A stretch of 64,000 nucleotides of DNA from Pycnopodia helianthoides (GCA_032158295.1 CM063260.1:11264767-11328766); one strand, 5' to 3'. Positions 12,482-22,927 are shown, counted from the stretch's first letter. Numbers and translations are program-made. Notes: a model not told the origin generated them from the sequence alone.

Positions 12482-12690
12482 CCGGGCACCCAACACACCA
12501 CACACACACACACACACACACAAGTGTGTAATGACCTCCAATCGTGGACCCTCCTTTGTTCAACTCTTTGTCCTGACAAACGTGGACCCCATTGTTTTCC
12601 TTTGTGATATCAAACGTACTGGACCTATTGTCCCTTTTGTTGTAAGTCCTCGGTTTGAATGTCACTACAAACTCACACACACACGCAAGT
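12482..12690. repeat. CA microsatellite and single minisatellite unit
   Basis: A (CA)n run at about 12498-12522 is followed by one unit of the array seen twice at 1-410. A second CA run follows at 12672-12684. Confidence 0.7.
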
Positions 12691-12839
12691 GCGTAAACAC
12701 CTGCAGTCGGGGATCTCCTATTGTCCCTGTTTTCTAACTTTTTTGCAACAGCTCTCATTGGTTTTGTACACGTTTTTCCAACTGGGGACCTTTCCGCAAA
12801 CGGGGACCCTATTGTCCTCTTTTGTTATAGGTTTGAATG

Positions 12840-12916
12840 TGTATACCTACCCACACCCACACACACCCACACACCCACCCACACCCACACACCCACCCAC
12901 ACCCACCCACACCCAT
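12840..12916. repeat. (CCCACA)n-type microsatellite
   Basis: Uninterrupted CCCACA and CACACCCAC units. The reverse strand is a GTGGGT-rich tract. Confidence 0.8.
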
Positions 12917-12919
12917 GAC

Positions 12920-14585
12920 ACCGGAAATGGGTATCACCCGTTTGGACAATTCTTCCGATCCGGGTCAACTCTGACCCAATGTTGTTTTAGCTTTTAATCT
13001 ATTTTGAAAGTGCTTAAATGCCGTTAAAATAATATTATTATCAAGAGGGTAGGAACCCTTGGCTCTATGTAGATTATTGTCAATTGTTTTGAAAAGTGCG
13101 AATGCATAAATCCGTCCAATCACTGATTGAAAACACTCAGTGTATAAAATGTATACGTTATAGTTGTCAGCATCAACTCCCATTGTTCGAGAGTCTGTGT
13201 TAGGGGAAAATAATGACAATTTCATCAACGCATTGAGACAAGGGAAGTCCTGTGAACTAGATGGCGGCCTTGTTGACAAATCTAAACATGCCACGGTTGG
13301 CTTGGACTTTATAACGGGCACCGAGCCATGCGTCTTTCGGGCAGTTAACCCCCCGTAATGCGCCGCTAAACGGCTCCCCTGCTTCCCGTAAACGTGGTGG
13401 GCAAGTGATAGACGCTGGCAGTTTAATTTCAAGCGCCATTAGGCGCCGCGTTCTCGTCTATACACAGAGACTGTTAATTATAGGCCACCAGAAGAATGGC
13501 TATTGTGAGTTTTGCAATTTCGCAGTGTAGGTGGGCGTGGTTCAATTAAAGGAGATCGGTAGATTCTTTTTTTCGAGCCTTAATTTATATCGATTGTCAT
13601 TTATGGGAGACAATAATAAAAACTTCTAATTGAAGTTTTCTGATGTATTGCGAAGTGACGACTTATACACGGTTTCTATTTAAAATGTGACAACGTGAAT
13701 GAGGTGAACTATTGTGAATTAACTGTGCCAAAGTGTAATGGCGGGAAAATGCATTAAAAGCGTGCGCTCAAAATTATAATCCATTACAAAACATATAAGA
13801 GCATCACATTCTGCAGAACACAGAGCAGTGGCATAACTGGGGGGGGGGGGCAAGGGTGTGCTCCCAATATTAATGTCAGTGCCCCCCCCCCCCTCCAAGT
13901 GCCAAAAACCATTTGAATTCTGGACTTTTGAGATTTAAAATCAGAGTAAAATATTAGGGCCTACATTTTATAAGCTTTAAATGAATAATTTCGATGTTTT
14001 AAAACTGTTTTTCCATTTACACGTAGGCCAACACGTTGTGTTTTGTTTTTGCACTCACGTCGGACTATCTTACAGTAAAAATGGCATAACAAAAGTGCTG
14101 AAAAGGTGCTGGTTTACGAGAAATGCAAACGCAGAAACCACAGTTTTAGTTGACTGGAAGTGCCCCCTAGAGTTTCCTAGCTGCACCAGATGGTTCTGAT
14201 ATTTTTATCCCAAATTATTTCGAGTATAAGAAAAGGTTCCACGAGCCCCGTTTAACCCTCTAAAAAGCTTTGAACAAAACATCGGATCAAAAAGCCATTA
14301 ACGACAAACAGCTTTTTTGTTAAAAAAGGGGGACAGCTTTTGTATACATGCATAGGATTTGTTTGTCGACCATAGAACAGAATTTGCTTTGTTTTTATTA
14401 TAGCGCGCGCCTTTTCCAGCCATCAGGTCCAAATAAACAATTATTCACCTTGCACTCTGTCAAAAGGGGGCGCTCTTTCGATAGCGCGGTGGTAGATTGT
14501 TTTACTTCCGACTATATTTTTGAGAAAAACAATGTCAAAATTGCCTGGAACTCACATGATCTGACCGAAAACCTTGACCACGGAG
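12920..14585. other. Intergenic, no supported gene
   Basis: A 155-codon frame on the minus strand (13432 to 12965) has no domain I recognise, and an overlapping frame of 60 codons is equally open, so I do not call a gene. A G-run (13840-13851) and a C-run (13883-13894) face each other and could pair. Confidence 0.35.
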
Positions 14586-14589
14586 AATC

Positions 14590-14705
14590 TCGGTGGTCTA
14601 GTTGGTAACACAAAGGTCCTGGGTAAACAGTTTTTCACAGGACTCGGGAAAGTATACGAGTATACAGTGCTTTACACACATCGGTGTAAGGGTAACCCCA
14701 AATAA
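14590..14705 (+). mobile_element. Probable tRNA-derived SINE fragment
   Basis: TCTCGGTGGTCTAGTTGGTAA resembles a tRNA D-arm with an A-box. The following AAGTATACGAGTATACAGTG and ACACATCGGTGTAAGGGTAA resemble a SINE body and tail that I associate with starfish repeats. No full tRNA fold can be drawn. Confidence 0.35.
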
Positions 14706-14710
14706 TATTA

Positions 14711-15310
14711 TTTATGACACACCTCTTGCTAGTTCTGTATTCTGGTTGGCTGAAACACGGTCACGTGGGGTTAAATAATATAGGCTAGTGCGTGAGATTT
14801 GCGCCACCGTGAACTTAGTCTTGGTTCCACGACGATCCAGTTGTGTAGTCACGAAAACCTAATCCCTATCTAAACCGCGATCACCCACGAACCACTCGCC
14901 ACTAGAGAGCGCTATAATTCATGTAACCGCTATCGCAGCACGAACCGCTCTGTTTGTGGTGTGATAGCGGTTACTGGAATGATAGCGCCCTCTAGTGGCG
15001 AGTGGTTCGTTGGTGACTACACAACTGGAGCGTCTTGGAACCAAGACTACCGTGAACTAGACGTGCGTCAAGACACGCGCGCGTAATTTGCGGGAAATAT
15101 TTCCCGAAGCGGGCAACAGACTTAAAATTTTTGATTGGACTGGTTACAGCGCCCTCAAGAAAAGATTCTTTTCTTGTTTCATTATTATTTTTGGACCGAG
15201 GTGTGTTATAAAACACTTATGGACTGGCATGATTCGGTCACTATCCCCCCCCCCCCCCCCGGGCCCAAGGCCTCGGGAAATAGGTCCCCCTTCTGGTCAC
15301 TCACGGTAAA
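14711..15310 (+). mobile_element. Element G, copy 1, with a nested MITE
   Basis: The left part (TTATGACACACCTCTTGCTA, GGCTGAAACACGGTCACGTG) and the right part (GGGAAATATTTCCCGAAGCGG, GGCATGATTCGGTCACTA, CTTCTGGTCACTCACGG) match 31425-31905 in reverse complement. A 234-base element is inserted at 14816-15049. No coding capacity; short frames here have no similarity I can name. Confidence 0.65.
14816..15049. mobile_element. Palindromic MITE with TAGTCTTGG ends and 9-bp target duplication
   Basis: It starts TAGTCTTGGTTCC and ends GGAACCAAGACTA, and the arms continue through CCAGTTGTGTAGTCAC and its complement. CCGTGAACT flanks both sides (14807-14815 and 15050-15058), an exact 9-bp target-site duplication. 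The related element at 31425-31905 has a single CCATGAACT-equivalent (31797-31805, complement strand) at the same place and no insert, which is a natural empty site. A 9-bp duplication suits Mutator-like or Merlin-like elements. Confidence 0.85.
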
Positions 15311-15480
15311 AAAAAAAAGGCAGGACCCTAAACCTGTTTTAAAAATATATTTTGCCTAACGAGGTTATGAAGGTTACGGGTGTGAGGGTAGAGGGGGGGG
15401 GGGTGTCTAGGTAGGGGTTGGGGTGGGGGTTGTGGGGGTAGGGTGGGGGTTGTGGGGGTAGGGGAGGGTCAAAGGGTAAG
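15310..15480. repeat. G-rich tract
   Basis: Runs of GGGGGTAGG and GTTGTGGGGGTAGGG lie between 15390 and 15475. Several G-runs of three or more suggest quadruplex potential on the plus strand. Confidence 0.6.
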
Positions 15481-16980
15481 GAATGTTGAAAGGGGTTCAG
15501 GGTTCATTGTGAGAGACCTCCTTCTTTTTTTTCAAAAAGGCAGGACGCTAAACATGTTTTTCTTTCTTTCTAGTTTTGCCTAAACCAATTGCTCTATGGT
15601 TGTGATTCAAACTGGCCGCCCGACACATTTTTTCGAGGGAACCGGCTGGGCTAGTTTTCAAGACGGTTGCCAGCTTTTTTTTCTATGTGTTTTTTTCTTA
15701 AGTCTAAAAAAAAAACGATCTCATTGATTTTAAAATTCAATTTTTTCGTCAGAGATTGTTAATATGTGACCTAGAAAAAAAGAAAAAAAGGAGACGGGCG
15801 GGGACGCTAAACATGTTTTTTTTAATTTGGCCTTATCTTCATCCTCACAAAATATTGAAGGACCCCCCCTCCACAAGTCCTGTCAGGGTTAATCCATGGT
15901 TGAACTGAACAGTGTTATAGTTAGTGGATGAATGAGACATAGAAACTGATTCTTGCTAACCCTAGGGGAAAACAAGTTTAGGGCGAATTCCCTACCTTAA
16001 AGCGTAGAGGAATGCTTTGTTTGTGCCAAGTAATTCTGACAAAATAAACAGAGAAAACAATTCTTTTAACTAAATGAATTTAATTCAATTGTGTACACAT
16101 CAGAGTAAAGTACAATTACTTGTATTTATATATCAGGTTATAGCAAACTGTGTATAACAAATCAAAAGAGAAATGCTGTGGAAGTTCTTGATTTCTATTT
16201 CAATATTCTCTTCTTGTTTGAGTTTACAAGCACAAAGTGCAGAGTTTAGTATATACAATTTTTGGTGCTATACTCTTTGACATGCCACGACTTAAAATTG
16301 AAGCGACTGGACATATAATCATTTCCAAATGAATGTCATATTGGAGGCCAAAGGTCAAACTATGAAGGTCACAGCACCATGAATCAACTAAGTAAAATAT
16401 TACAAAATCTTCAAACTGTTGAGATAAGTTTTTTAACAAGTTTCAATGAATAAAGAAATTGTTTACATTTTGGCATTAACAATTTCATTTCGCAAGAATA
16501 TTCACACTTTGAGTGTCCAATATCAAACTTTCAATCACATATAAAAAAGAAGATAAATTGAAGGGGCAGAGTTAATTGTTTTGAATCCTTTAGTTTTCAA
16601 TAAACACATCATGCAAACAACCCATGAGCGGTTCATCGAATTCGGTGGTCATGTTTGCAAGTTTTTCAGTCAGAAACATTTTTCTGTAGATAGGTAGTTT
16701 GACTACTAGTTTGAGCTCTCAGATTAAACATTTTCAATTTGTTTTCTTTTAATATTAACAATCCTGTTCTTTACCTTTAATTAAGGTTCATATTTTAGAA
16801 GTTATTTAGGAAAAATATAACAAAAGATACTTTTTAGAGATTAACATTACATGTTCAATAGATACAAAAACTTTTGCAGTACAACAAGAATGAAATTACA
16901 ACCATGGGTGTGGTCAACATACATAAAGCCACAACCATGGAAAAAACACAATAATGGAAAAATATGCAAGAGGAAGCCAC
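15480..16980. other. Intergenic AT-rich sequence, nothing recognised
   Basis: No frame longer than about 75 codons carries a recognisable motif. Short poly-A and poly-T runs are common. Confidence 0.4.
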
Positions 16981-16984
16981 AACC

Positions 16985-17355
16985 ATGGTTAATACACTAA
17001 AAACTATACAACATGCATGAAGCCCCAACCATGGTTGTAACACTACAACATGCATGAAGCCGCAACCATGGCTGTAACACTACAACATGCATGAAGCCGC
17101 AACCATGGTTGTAACACTACAACATGCATGAAGCCGCAACCATGGTTGTTAACACCAAAATGTATGAAGCCCCAACCATATGGCTGTAACACTACATGTA
17201 TGAAGCCGCAACCATGGCTGAAACACTACAACATGTATGAAGCCGAACCATGGTTGTAACACTACAACGGTATGAAGCCCCAACCATGGTTGTAACACTA
17301 CAACATGTATGAAGCCACAACCATGTTGTAACACTATAACATGCATGAAGCCGCG
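16985..17355. repeat. 37-bp minisatellite with CCATGG core
   Basis: About ten tandem units read ATGAAGCCGCAACCATGG then TTGTAACACTACAACATGC. Variation affects CCGCAACC versus CCCCAACC and GTTGTAAC versus GCTGTAAC. The CCATGG core and ACAACATG...CATG parts give each unit local dyad symmetry. Long open frames across it reflect the repeat, not a gene. Confidence 0.85.
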
Positions 17356-17376
17356 ACCTAAGGCAAATAATGGCAA

Positions 17377-18072
17377 TTAAAGGGACACGCTGCCTTCGGA
17401 TTAGCAGTACTTGGGTAATAAAAAGCCTTCGTTACGAAATGAAGATTGGTTAGAAAGACGCTTTAAAAGTAGAATAATGATCTACACAAAAATACCCTGA
17501 AATTGTCTGGTTTTCCTTTCAACTTCAAGAGCTAACACATTCAGCTGACTTGTGTAGTTCTAACCAAAAACTGTTTGACTCCACAAAATGGCGGACTGCG
17601 CGTTAATAATAATAATAATAACTAGTTCCTATATAGCGCATTTCACAATAACGTATCAATGCGCTTTACATTAGTGCCCTGGTCATTGGGCCAATAGCAA
17701 TCCTGTAATCTTTCAGCTCCCTGGGGAGTATACCGCCCCATGCTGCCGTGGCGCACCAAAGGCTTTTTCCTACACAATATCAACCACTACCCTCGCAGGT
17801 ACCCATTTATACCCCTGGGTGGAGAGGAGCAATTATAGTAAAGCATCTTGCTCAAGGACACAAGTGTCACGACCGGGATTCGAACCCACACCCTGATGAC
17901 TCGACCACCAGAACTTGAATCCGATGCTCTAAACCGCTCAGCCACGACACTTCCTGCAGTGAGAATTTCGAGGAATATTTGTGTGAATTATTTCTTTCCA
18001 ACCATATTCATTTCATAACAAACGCTTTTATAGCCAAAAATGCCCGATCGGAAGGCAAATGTGTCCCTTTAA
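17377..18072. mobile_element. MITE family L, split by a SINE
   Basis: TTAA then AGGGACACGCTGCCTTCGGA is at the left. TCGGAAGGCAAATGTGTCCCT then TTAA is at the right. The TTAA at both ends is the target duplication. A tRNA-derived SINE occupies 17606-17953, so the ancestral element was about 350 bases. CCACAAAATGGCGGACTG just left of the SINE matches the hairpin of the family L copy at 6193-6500. Confidence 0.75.
17606..17953 (-). mobile_element. tRNA-derived SINE (family K), copy 1
   Basis: Read on the minus strand it begins with a tRNA-like head: GTGTCGTGGCTGAGCGGTTT (D-arm, A-box), then GGGTTCGAATCCCGG (T-arm, B-box), then TCACGACAC-complement pairing with the start. The body follows with CTTGAGCAAGATGCTTTACT, CCACCCAGGGGTATAAATGG, CTCCCCAGGGAGCTG and GCGCTATATAG, and ends in (ATT)n. 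Two pol III box-like motifs and the microsatellite tail fit a SINE with a Leu- or Ser-type tRNA head. It sits inside a family L MITE. Confidence 0.85.
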
Positions 18073-19160
18073 TGCCTGCACTGGTACACTGTCATGTATT
18101 TGGTGACCATATTTGTAAATAAACAACAGAAAACAACTCTTGATTTGTCAGTTTTTCAGCCAGAAACATTTATCTGGGGATTGCACAGGTTGTTTTCGGT
18201 ACTGGTACAAACTCGCGTTTTCAGACTGATAATCGAAACAAACAATTCTTTTAAAATAATATACAAATTAATAACATATTTTGCTGATTTTTCTGAAAGT
18301 TAAAAAAAAATAAATTAAGAAATCGGACTTAAGTGGGAAGAATATCATGCCAGTAATACTTAACAAAGTAACACTTATTAGTAATGAATTTAAATCTGCA
18401 CAATTCGGAAATTATCTAAAAAGAAAAAACTTAAAATCCAAGGAAAATTGTCTCAAAGGAAAGTATATAATTTAACATTTGTTTGTGTTTATTTTAATTT
18501 TAATTATTATTATTATTTTATTTTTTATTATTATTTTTTTTTGGGGTGGGGTGGGGATATGGTGGGGGTAATGTGGGGTGGGGGGGGGGTAGGTGGAGAA
18601 CAGTTCATAAACCCATCTACAACCCAAGATAAAAGTAAAATACATTAAATTGCATTACAGCTGAAAAGCAATCTTGTTAATTTACTGTATGTAGATAAGC
18701 TCAACTGTAAACATCTGGCAAATTTACATCACACTCATTACGTGTACTTATATGCACTGAAGTGCTCTGTAAATAATTTGGACTTTGGATATTTTATTGA
18801 ATATCAACTGAAACGAAATCACTCAAACTAATTTACACCGTCATTTTGGCTTTGCTTATATGGTTAATAGCAGTGTTACTAGCTCTGAAGCAGAAACTAC
18901 ACAGGCTTTTAATGCACATTGGCCCACGGCTGTTAAAGCTGTACATCTGACAGTAACTGGAATACTGCAGGTCATACAGAGGAATTTAGTAAAACCTTTT
19001 GCAAAGCTTCAAGAAATAAATTTTTACTTGTGCAGCAACATTAATTAACACATTTCTCGTCTTAGAAACACAAAATCTGATGATTGATCATAATATAAGT
19101 TGAATCACTAAATCATCTGGGTGTGTAGCGTGCACCTTTTGCACTTTCAAAATATTCGAT
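18073..19160. other. Intergenic downstream of the TRIM gene
   Basis: This contains an ATT-rich tract and a G-run (18500-18590). No gene. A TTTATT at about 18791 would read AATAAA on the minus strand and is a possible polyadenylation signal for the TRIM gene, some 370 bases past its stop; that assignment is speculative. Confidence 0.4.
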
Positions 19161-19161
19161 T

Positions 19162-20712
19162 CTACTGGTGCCCAGTGCCACGACCTCGATTCCCTGTTTG
19201 ACCGCCACGACCTCGATTCCCTGAGTGACCACCCCAACCTCTTTGATATTCACCACCTTGACCCCAACGACCACCTCCATCCCCTCCACTCCTTTGTCCT
19301 TGACCCCCACGACCACCTCCACCCCCTCCTCTCCCTTGTCCTTGACCCCCACGACCACCTCCACTCCTTTGTCCTTGACCACCACGACCACCTTCACCCC
19401 CTCCTCTCCCTTGTCCTTGACCCCCACGACCACCTCCACACCCTCCTCTCCCTTGTCCTTGACCCCCTCGACCTTGATTTCCACCTCTGTGACCTTGACC
19501 TCCTCTGTTACCCCTTCCTCCTCCTCTCTGTGGCTCACCAGGTACCAAGGATTGATACAAAAACAGCTGCGGTACAGGGGGGTATATGGCTTGGGGAGTC
19601 CCCAGCAAACAACCTCCCGATGCGAGATTTGGGCCTTTCCTACTGTCAGTTTCTGCTTCACTTGTTTTATCTTGACTCGTTTTCTTAGTTTTAGACTTAG
19701 CAGGTTCTTTTTTGGGCACGTTGGGACCACTCGGATTAGGTGGTTTCGGCCAGCCTTGGATTTCCTCTTCCGCCCCGACAAACATAGGGTACTGCACTTT
19801 GCCTGGAGTGTTGAGCACCACATGTCGTTCCTCCCTACAAGATGACAAAGTTTCCACAAGACTTTTGGATTTATCCAGAACGTCAATCTTTGTGGTACCT
19901 TTAGCATGTTGGGTTAGGTCACGGAGGTGTTGAGTGTGCTCCTCAAGACTACACTGGTACTCCTTGATTGCGGCATCTTTGCTGTTGAGCATCTCCGCCC
20001 CTTCCTGACGACACGCCTCTATCTCGTTGATTACCTGGTCGCATCGTTGATTTAGATTCTCCACAGTGGCAAGAAGGACCACTCTCGACTTCTTGGAGGA
20101 CTTGATCAGCTTCTTGGCAAGCTGTAGCTCCTTCTGATTGATCTGCTGCCTCCAGGTGTATGCCTCGTCAAGATTGGTACACTTGTGGTCTGGTCTCGGG
20201 TGGTCGACCACAGTGCAGTCACGGCATATCAGAAGCTCACACGTTGAACAGTAGAATTTCATCTTTTCCTTGTGTAACTCACACATTGTTAGCTCACCAT
20301 CGTCCACGTCCCCTGATTTTGGAGTGTTCTCCTCCTCCTCCTCGTCGGCTGGTTCTTCCAATTCACCGGTGTTCAGGTCGAGTGACTCAAGGAGGCTCTG
20401 CAAGACAAAATTTGTAGTCAGCCCATCGGCCCCATCTGATGACACTTGGGTCACAACGCGACACAAGGGACAGACGATCCCAGGATCGTTGTCGTCGTCC
20501 GGGCATGGAGGAAGGCTTCGTTCAGGAACATGGTCTTTGGCAGGGTCGTAAAACGACTCGGGCTCGGGCTCCACCAACAAGTCTTCCAGACATCCCCGGC
20601 AAAAGGTGTGCCCACATGTGAGAAGTTTGGGCTCAACCAACTTCCCAAGACAAATTGCACATTCCAGCTGGCTGGCAACTTGAGAAGAAAGAGTAAATTC
20701 TGTGGAAGACAT
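19162..20712 (-). CDS. TRIM-type RING/B-box protein with RGG-rich C-terminus
   Basis: This is a 516-residue single-exon reading frame. A RING finger has C18, C21, C33, H35, C38, C41, C81 and C84, with an unusually long acidic loop (about 39 residues) between the third and fourth pairs. After an acidic linker (EEEEE near 124-128) comes a B-box type 2 with C144, H147, C155, C158, C163, C166, H171 and H176. Residues about 185-300 are helical and charged, fitting the TRIM coiled coil. A basic, proline-containing linker follows, and residues 395-516 are Gly/Arg/Gln repeats with many RGG triplets. RING-B-box-coiled-coil proteins are normally E3 ubiquitin ligases; RGG tails usually bind RNA. No NHL, SPRY or filamin domain is present, so the closest named TRIM cannot be given. 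The start is the first Met and lies 7 residues before the region preceding the RING. Function on a particular substrate is unknown. Confidence 0.88.
   Translation of the reverse strand: MSSTEFTLSSQVASQLECAICLGKLVEPKLLTCGHTFCRGCLEDLLVEPEPESFYDPAKDHVPERSLPPCPDDDNDPGIVCPLCRVVTQVSSDGADGLTTNFVLQSLLESLDLNTGELEEPADEEEEENTPKSGDVDDGELTMCELHKEKMKFYCSTCELLICRDCTVVDHPRPDHKCTNLDEAYTWRQQINQKELQLAKKLIKSSKKSRVVLLATVENLNQRCDQVINEIEACRQEGAEMLNSKDAAIKEYQCSLEEHTQHLRDLTQHAKGTTKIDVLDKSKSLVETLSSCREERHVVLNTPGKVQYPMFVGAEEEIQGWPKPPNPSGPNVPKKEPAKSKTKKTSQDKTSEAETDSRKGPNLASGGCLLGTPQAIYPPVPQLFLYQSLVPGEPQRGGGRGNRGGQGHRGGNQGRGGQGQGRGGCGGGRGGQGQGRGGGEGGRGGQGQRSGGGRGGQGQGRGGGGGGRGGQGQRSGGDGGGRWGQGGEYQRGWGGHSGNRGRGGQTGNRGRGTGHQ
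19240..19545 (-). repeat. Internal GC-rich repeat coding the RGG tail
   Basis: Within the TRIM frame, units coding GGRGGQGQGRGGG recur about six to seven times. On the plus strand they read as ACGACCACCTCC and CCTTGTCCTTGACC. The near-identical codons show tandem expansion at DNA level, so copy number may vary between individuals. Confidence 0.75.
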
Positions 20713-21458
20713 GTTGTACTACACCGGTACTTACTCACAAAGAATCGATGTTTAACTGTGGAGCACAATCTTTAAAAACGCGCTTTTAAAAATTTGCGCG
20801 CAAATTGTACAAATTGGGGTTTTACAAGTTCAAGTTTGCGCTCTCAGATATTATTAATTTGTCGTAGTCTAGAACGTCACTGACTCAGTTCGTCTTTTTA
20901 ACATAACCATCTACTCAAGTTTTGGAGCAAAAGTATCACTTCAGACAGAAGTTAAGGTCCAGCAGAAACCTATTTGGAACTTACCCGTTAAGTTTTAACC
21001 CTTGGGTCTAAAATATATTCCTATCACGGTGGCGGAAAGATTTCATGGTTGAATGATTGCACTCCAGCTCTATTGCGCAAATTTCAAATTACGCGAGCAA
21101 AAAGTTTGCGTCATAATGGCACACCGCGCATTTAAGAAAAATGCGAACCTTGTTTTCTTGCGCTCAACAAACTATTACCACGTACAGGAAAATCCCCCTT
21201 TTCCCGACCAGCATGCAATCCGTGACCGCTGACGTCACGCTGCAGCCTCGTTCCCAGTGGTGAACGATCTCGCCGCGCCATCCCCCCACCCCCTGGAAGT
21301 GTAACTTAACTCAAGTATGAAGATCCATTCCTACTTTGCCAGATGACATGAAAACAGTCCCCAATTGTTTCCAGCTAGCCAGTTCGTTCCTAACCGTCTC
21401 GTGGTAACCACTGCCTGCAAGAAATTGATCATTATTATTTAATAACAATAATTTACAT
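20713..21458. other. Intergenic upstream of the TRIM gene
   Basis: This is the expected promoter side of the minus-strand TRIM gene. No TATA box or other core element is convincing. GC-poor sequence contains scattered GCGCAAA motifs and one TGACGTCA at about 21231. A GTGAGTAAGT sits just upstream of the ATG on the minus strand and resembles a splice donor, which could mean an upstream non-coding exon arrangement. Confidence 0.3.
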
Positions 21459-21822
21459 TTAAAGGTATTATACAGGATTGGTAGAGCTGACAAAACAGTC
21501 GCAAACAAAGTTCATGTTTTGTGTGATTAGCCATAATACATAAAATAACAAACCTGTGAAAATTTGATCTCAATTGGTCATCGAGGTCACGAGAAAATAG
21601 TGAAAAGAGACCTTATGTGTTTTCTGTTTTTCAAACATCGAGTTTATTATCGCGCACGATAAAAACTATTGTTTTATTCCTTTCTCAGAAACGATAGCTT
21701 TTTAGGTAGAAATATTTTAAGGAGCCCTTTCTATCATTACTTACTTTAAATCATGTAAGTTATGTGTGAATCTGTGAACATTTGTGTTTTTTGATCTTAC
21801 CAATAGTGTACAGGGCCTTTAA
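21459..21822 (-). mobile_element. MITE family B, copy 1
   Basis: TTAA plus AGGTATTATACAGG is at the left and AGTGTACAGGGCCT plus TTAA at the right. Inside are GGTCATCGAGGTCACGAGAA, ATCGAGTTTATTATCGCGC and AAATCATGTAAGTTATGTG. About 360 bases, no ORF. Confidence 0.85.
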
Positions 21823-22019
21823 AGACGCTAAACTAAATCACAGCGCTTACAATAATCAATAAGTACCCTAAAAGAAATAAATTGATTGATGTTGAAAGAG
21901 ATAATGTTTTAAATCATCTTGTTGAATTGGTCTGTTGATTTGGCGATTTGGATGAAAAAAGGGGTAGACTGTTCCACTCCCTTGCTGCAGTGACTGTGAA
22001 GGGTCTGTCACCAGCCTGG

Positions 22020-22310
22020 TTGTGGGTGCGCGGGAAAGTCAGACGAATAGGATTAGAGCTAGACTTGATTCAAGTCCCTTTCTTTCTCGTGCGAGGTCCC
22101 CAACACACATGTAGCCTAACGCGCCAGCATGCAGCCACAGTGCAGACATATACTACCAGTGCGCCCTCACCGACAAAATGTAGCTGTTGTGGTGCGCGGG
22201 GAACAGGTTGGGGAATGCAGAGCGCAAAACAATAGTTTTCTGACGATGAGGCAAGGAAGGGCCTTGCACGGTATTGGGACTTGAGTCAAGTCTAGGTTAG
22301 AGCTAGACCA
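22020..22310. repeat. Imperfect inverted repeat
   Basis: GAGCTAGACTTGATTCAAGTC at the left and GACTTGAGTCAAGTCTAG at the right face each other about 220 bases apart. No transposon termini could be fixed. Confidence 0.4.
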
Positions 22311-22927
22311 GAGGTTTGGTCTGGTGATAATGTAACGCACAATGTAGGATTGCATAGGAATCTGTTGACTGATTGTGAAATAAGTTGTACATACCAAAAG
22401 CAATATCTTGTAACGTACTCGTTATGAGATTGGGTAACCTTTATGTCCGTTTTTTGGAGTTAGGTTGATTTATCTTGAGAGGGCCAACAGTAATTTCATT
22501 TGATGAGGTTGTATCGTCTAAACACATTATGTTTGTTGGGGTGTGGCCTGGGATGGGGATGGGCGGGGGTTAAGGGGGGGGGGTCGGAAGAAGATAAACC
22601 CTACTTATAAGTGCTTCCGTATATTACATTGTAGTTTTTTCGCAGTGAAAATTGCGACCGCCTTGAGCGAGGCTAAAAATGATAGCGAGGCTGATATAAC
22701 TATATGTCTATGGATGCAGATCTGACCAGACGATCGAAACAGCGCCCTCTATCTCACTAGGAATGCAAACAATGCAGGAGCACTGAACAATGTGTGCTGG
22801 AGAAGAACACGGATTTCTTTCTCATGACGCAATGATTTGATCGACTATTATACATTATTATAACAAAAAATCCACCGATTCCGCATGGGAATTTTTATTC
22901 CACCAAGGCTCCCTCTTTTTTGTTTAC

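Larger units (their letters stand above)
6358..12690. repeat. Right arm of the 12-kb inverted repeat (better-quality copy)
   Basis: This is the reverse complement of 1-6340 and the cleaner version of the sequence. It holds a small hairpin (6698-6829), a GGCCCTTTTCG-ended foldback (6838-6999), a minisatellite (7075-7490), a poly-A run (8701-8738), a family A MITE (10818-11209) and the CA-rich minisatellite at 12500-12690. The stretches 7490-8700, 8740-10815 and 11210-12480 are single-copy-like apart from their mirror. I found no coding domain I recognise. A reading frame of about 60 codons is shared by both arms near 7700-7870 on the minus strand, but it has no known motif. Confidence 0.85.

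Noticed and set aside
12965..13432. 155-codon minus-strand frame
   Set aside because: No domain, no signal, and a competing overlapping frame; AT-rich sequence allows this by chance.
19225..19845. 206-codon Thr/Pro/Ser-rich frame on the plus strand
   Set aside because: It is the complement of the Gly/Arg repeat of the TRIM gene, whose own frame has RING and B-box domains.
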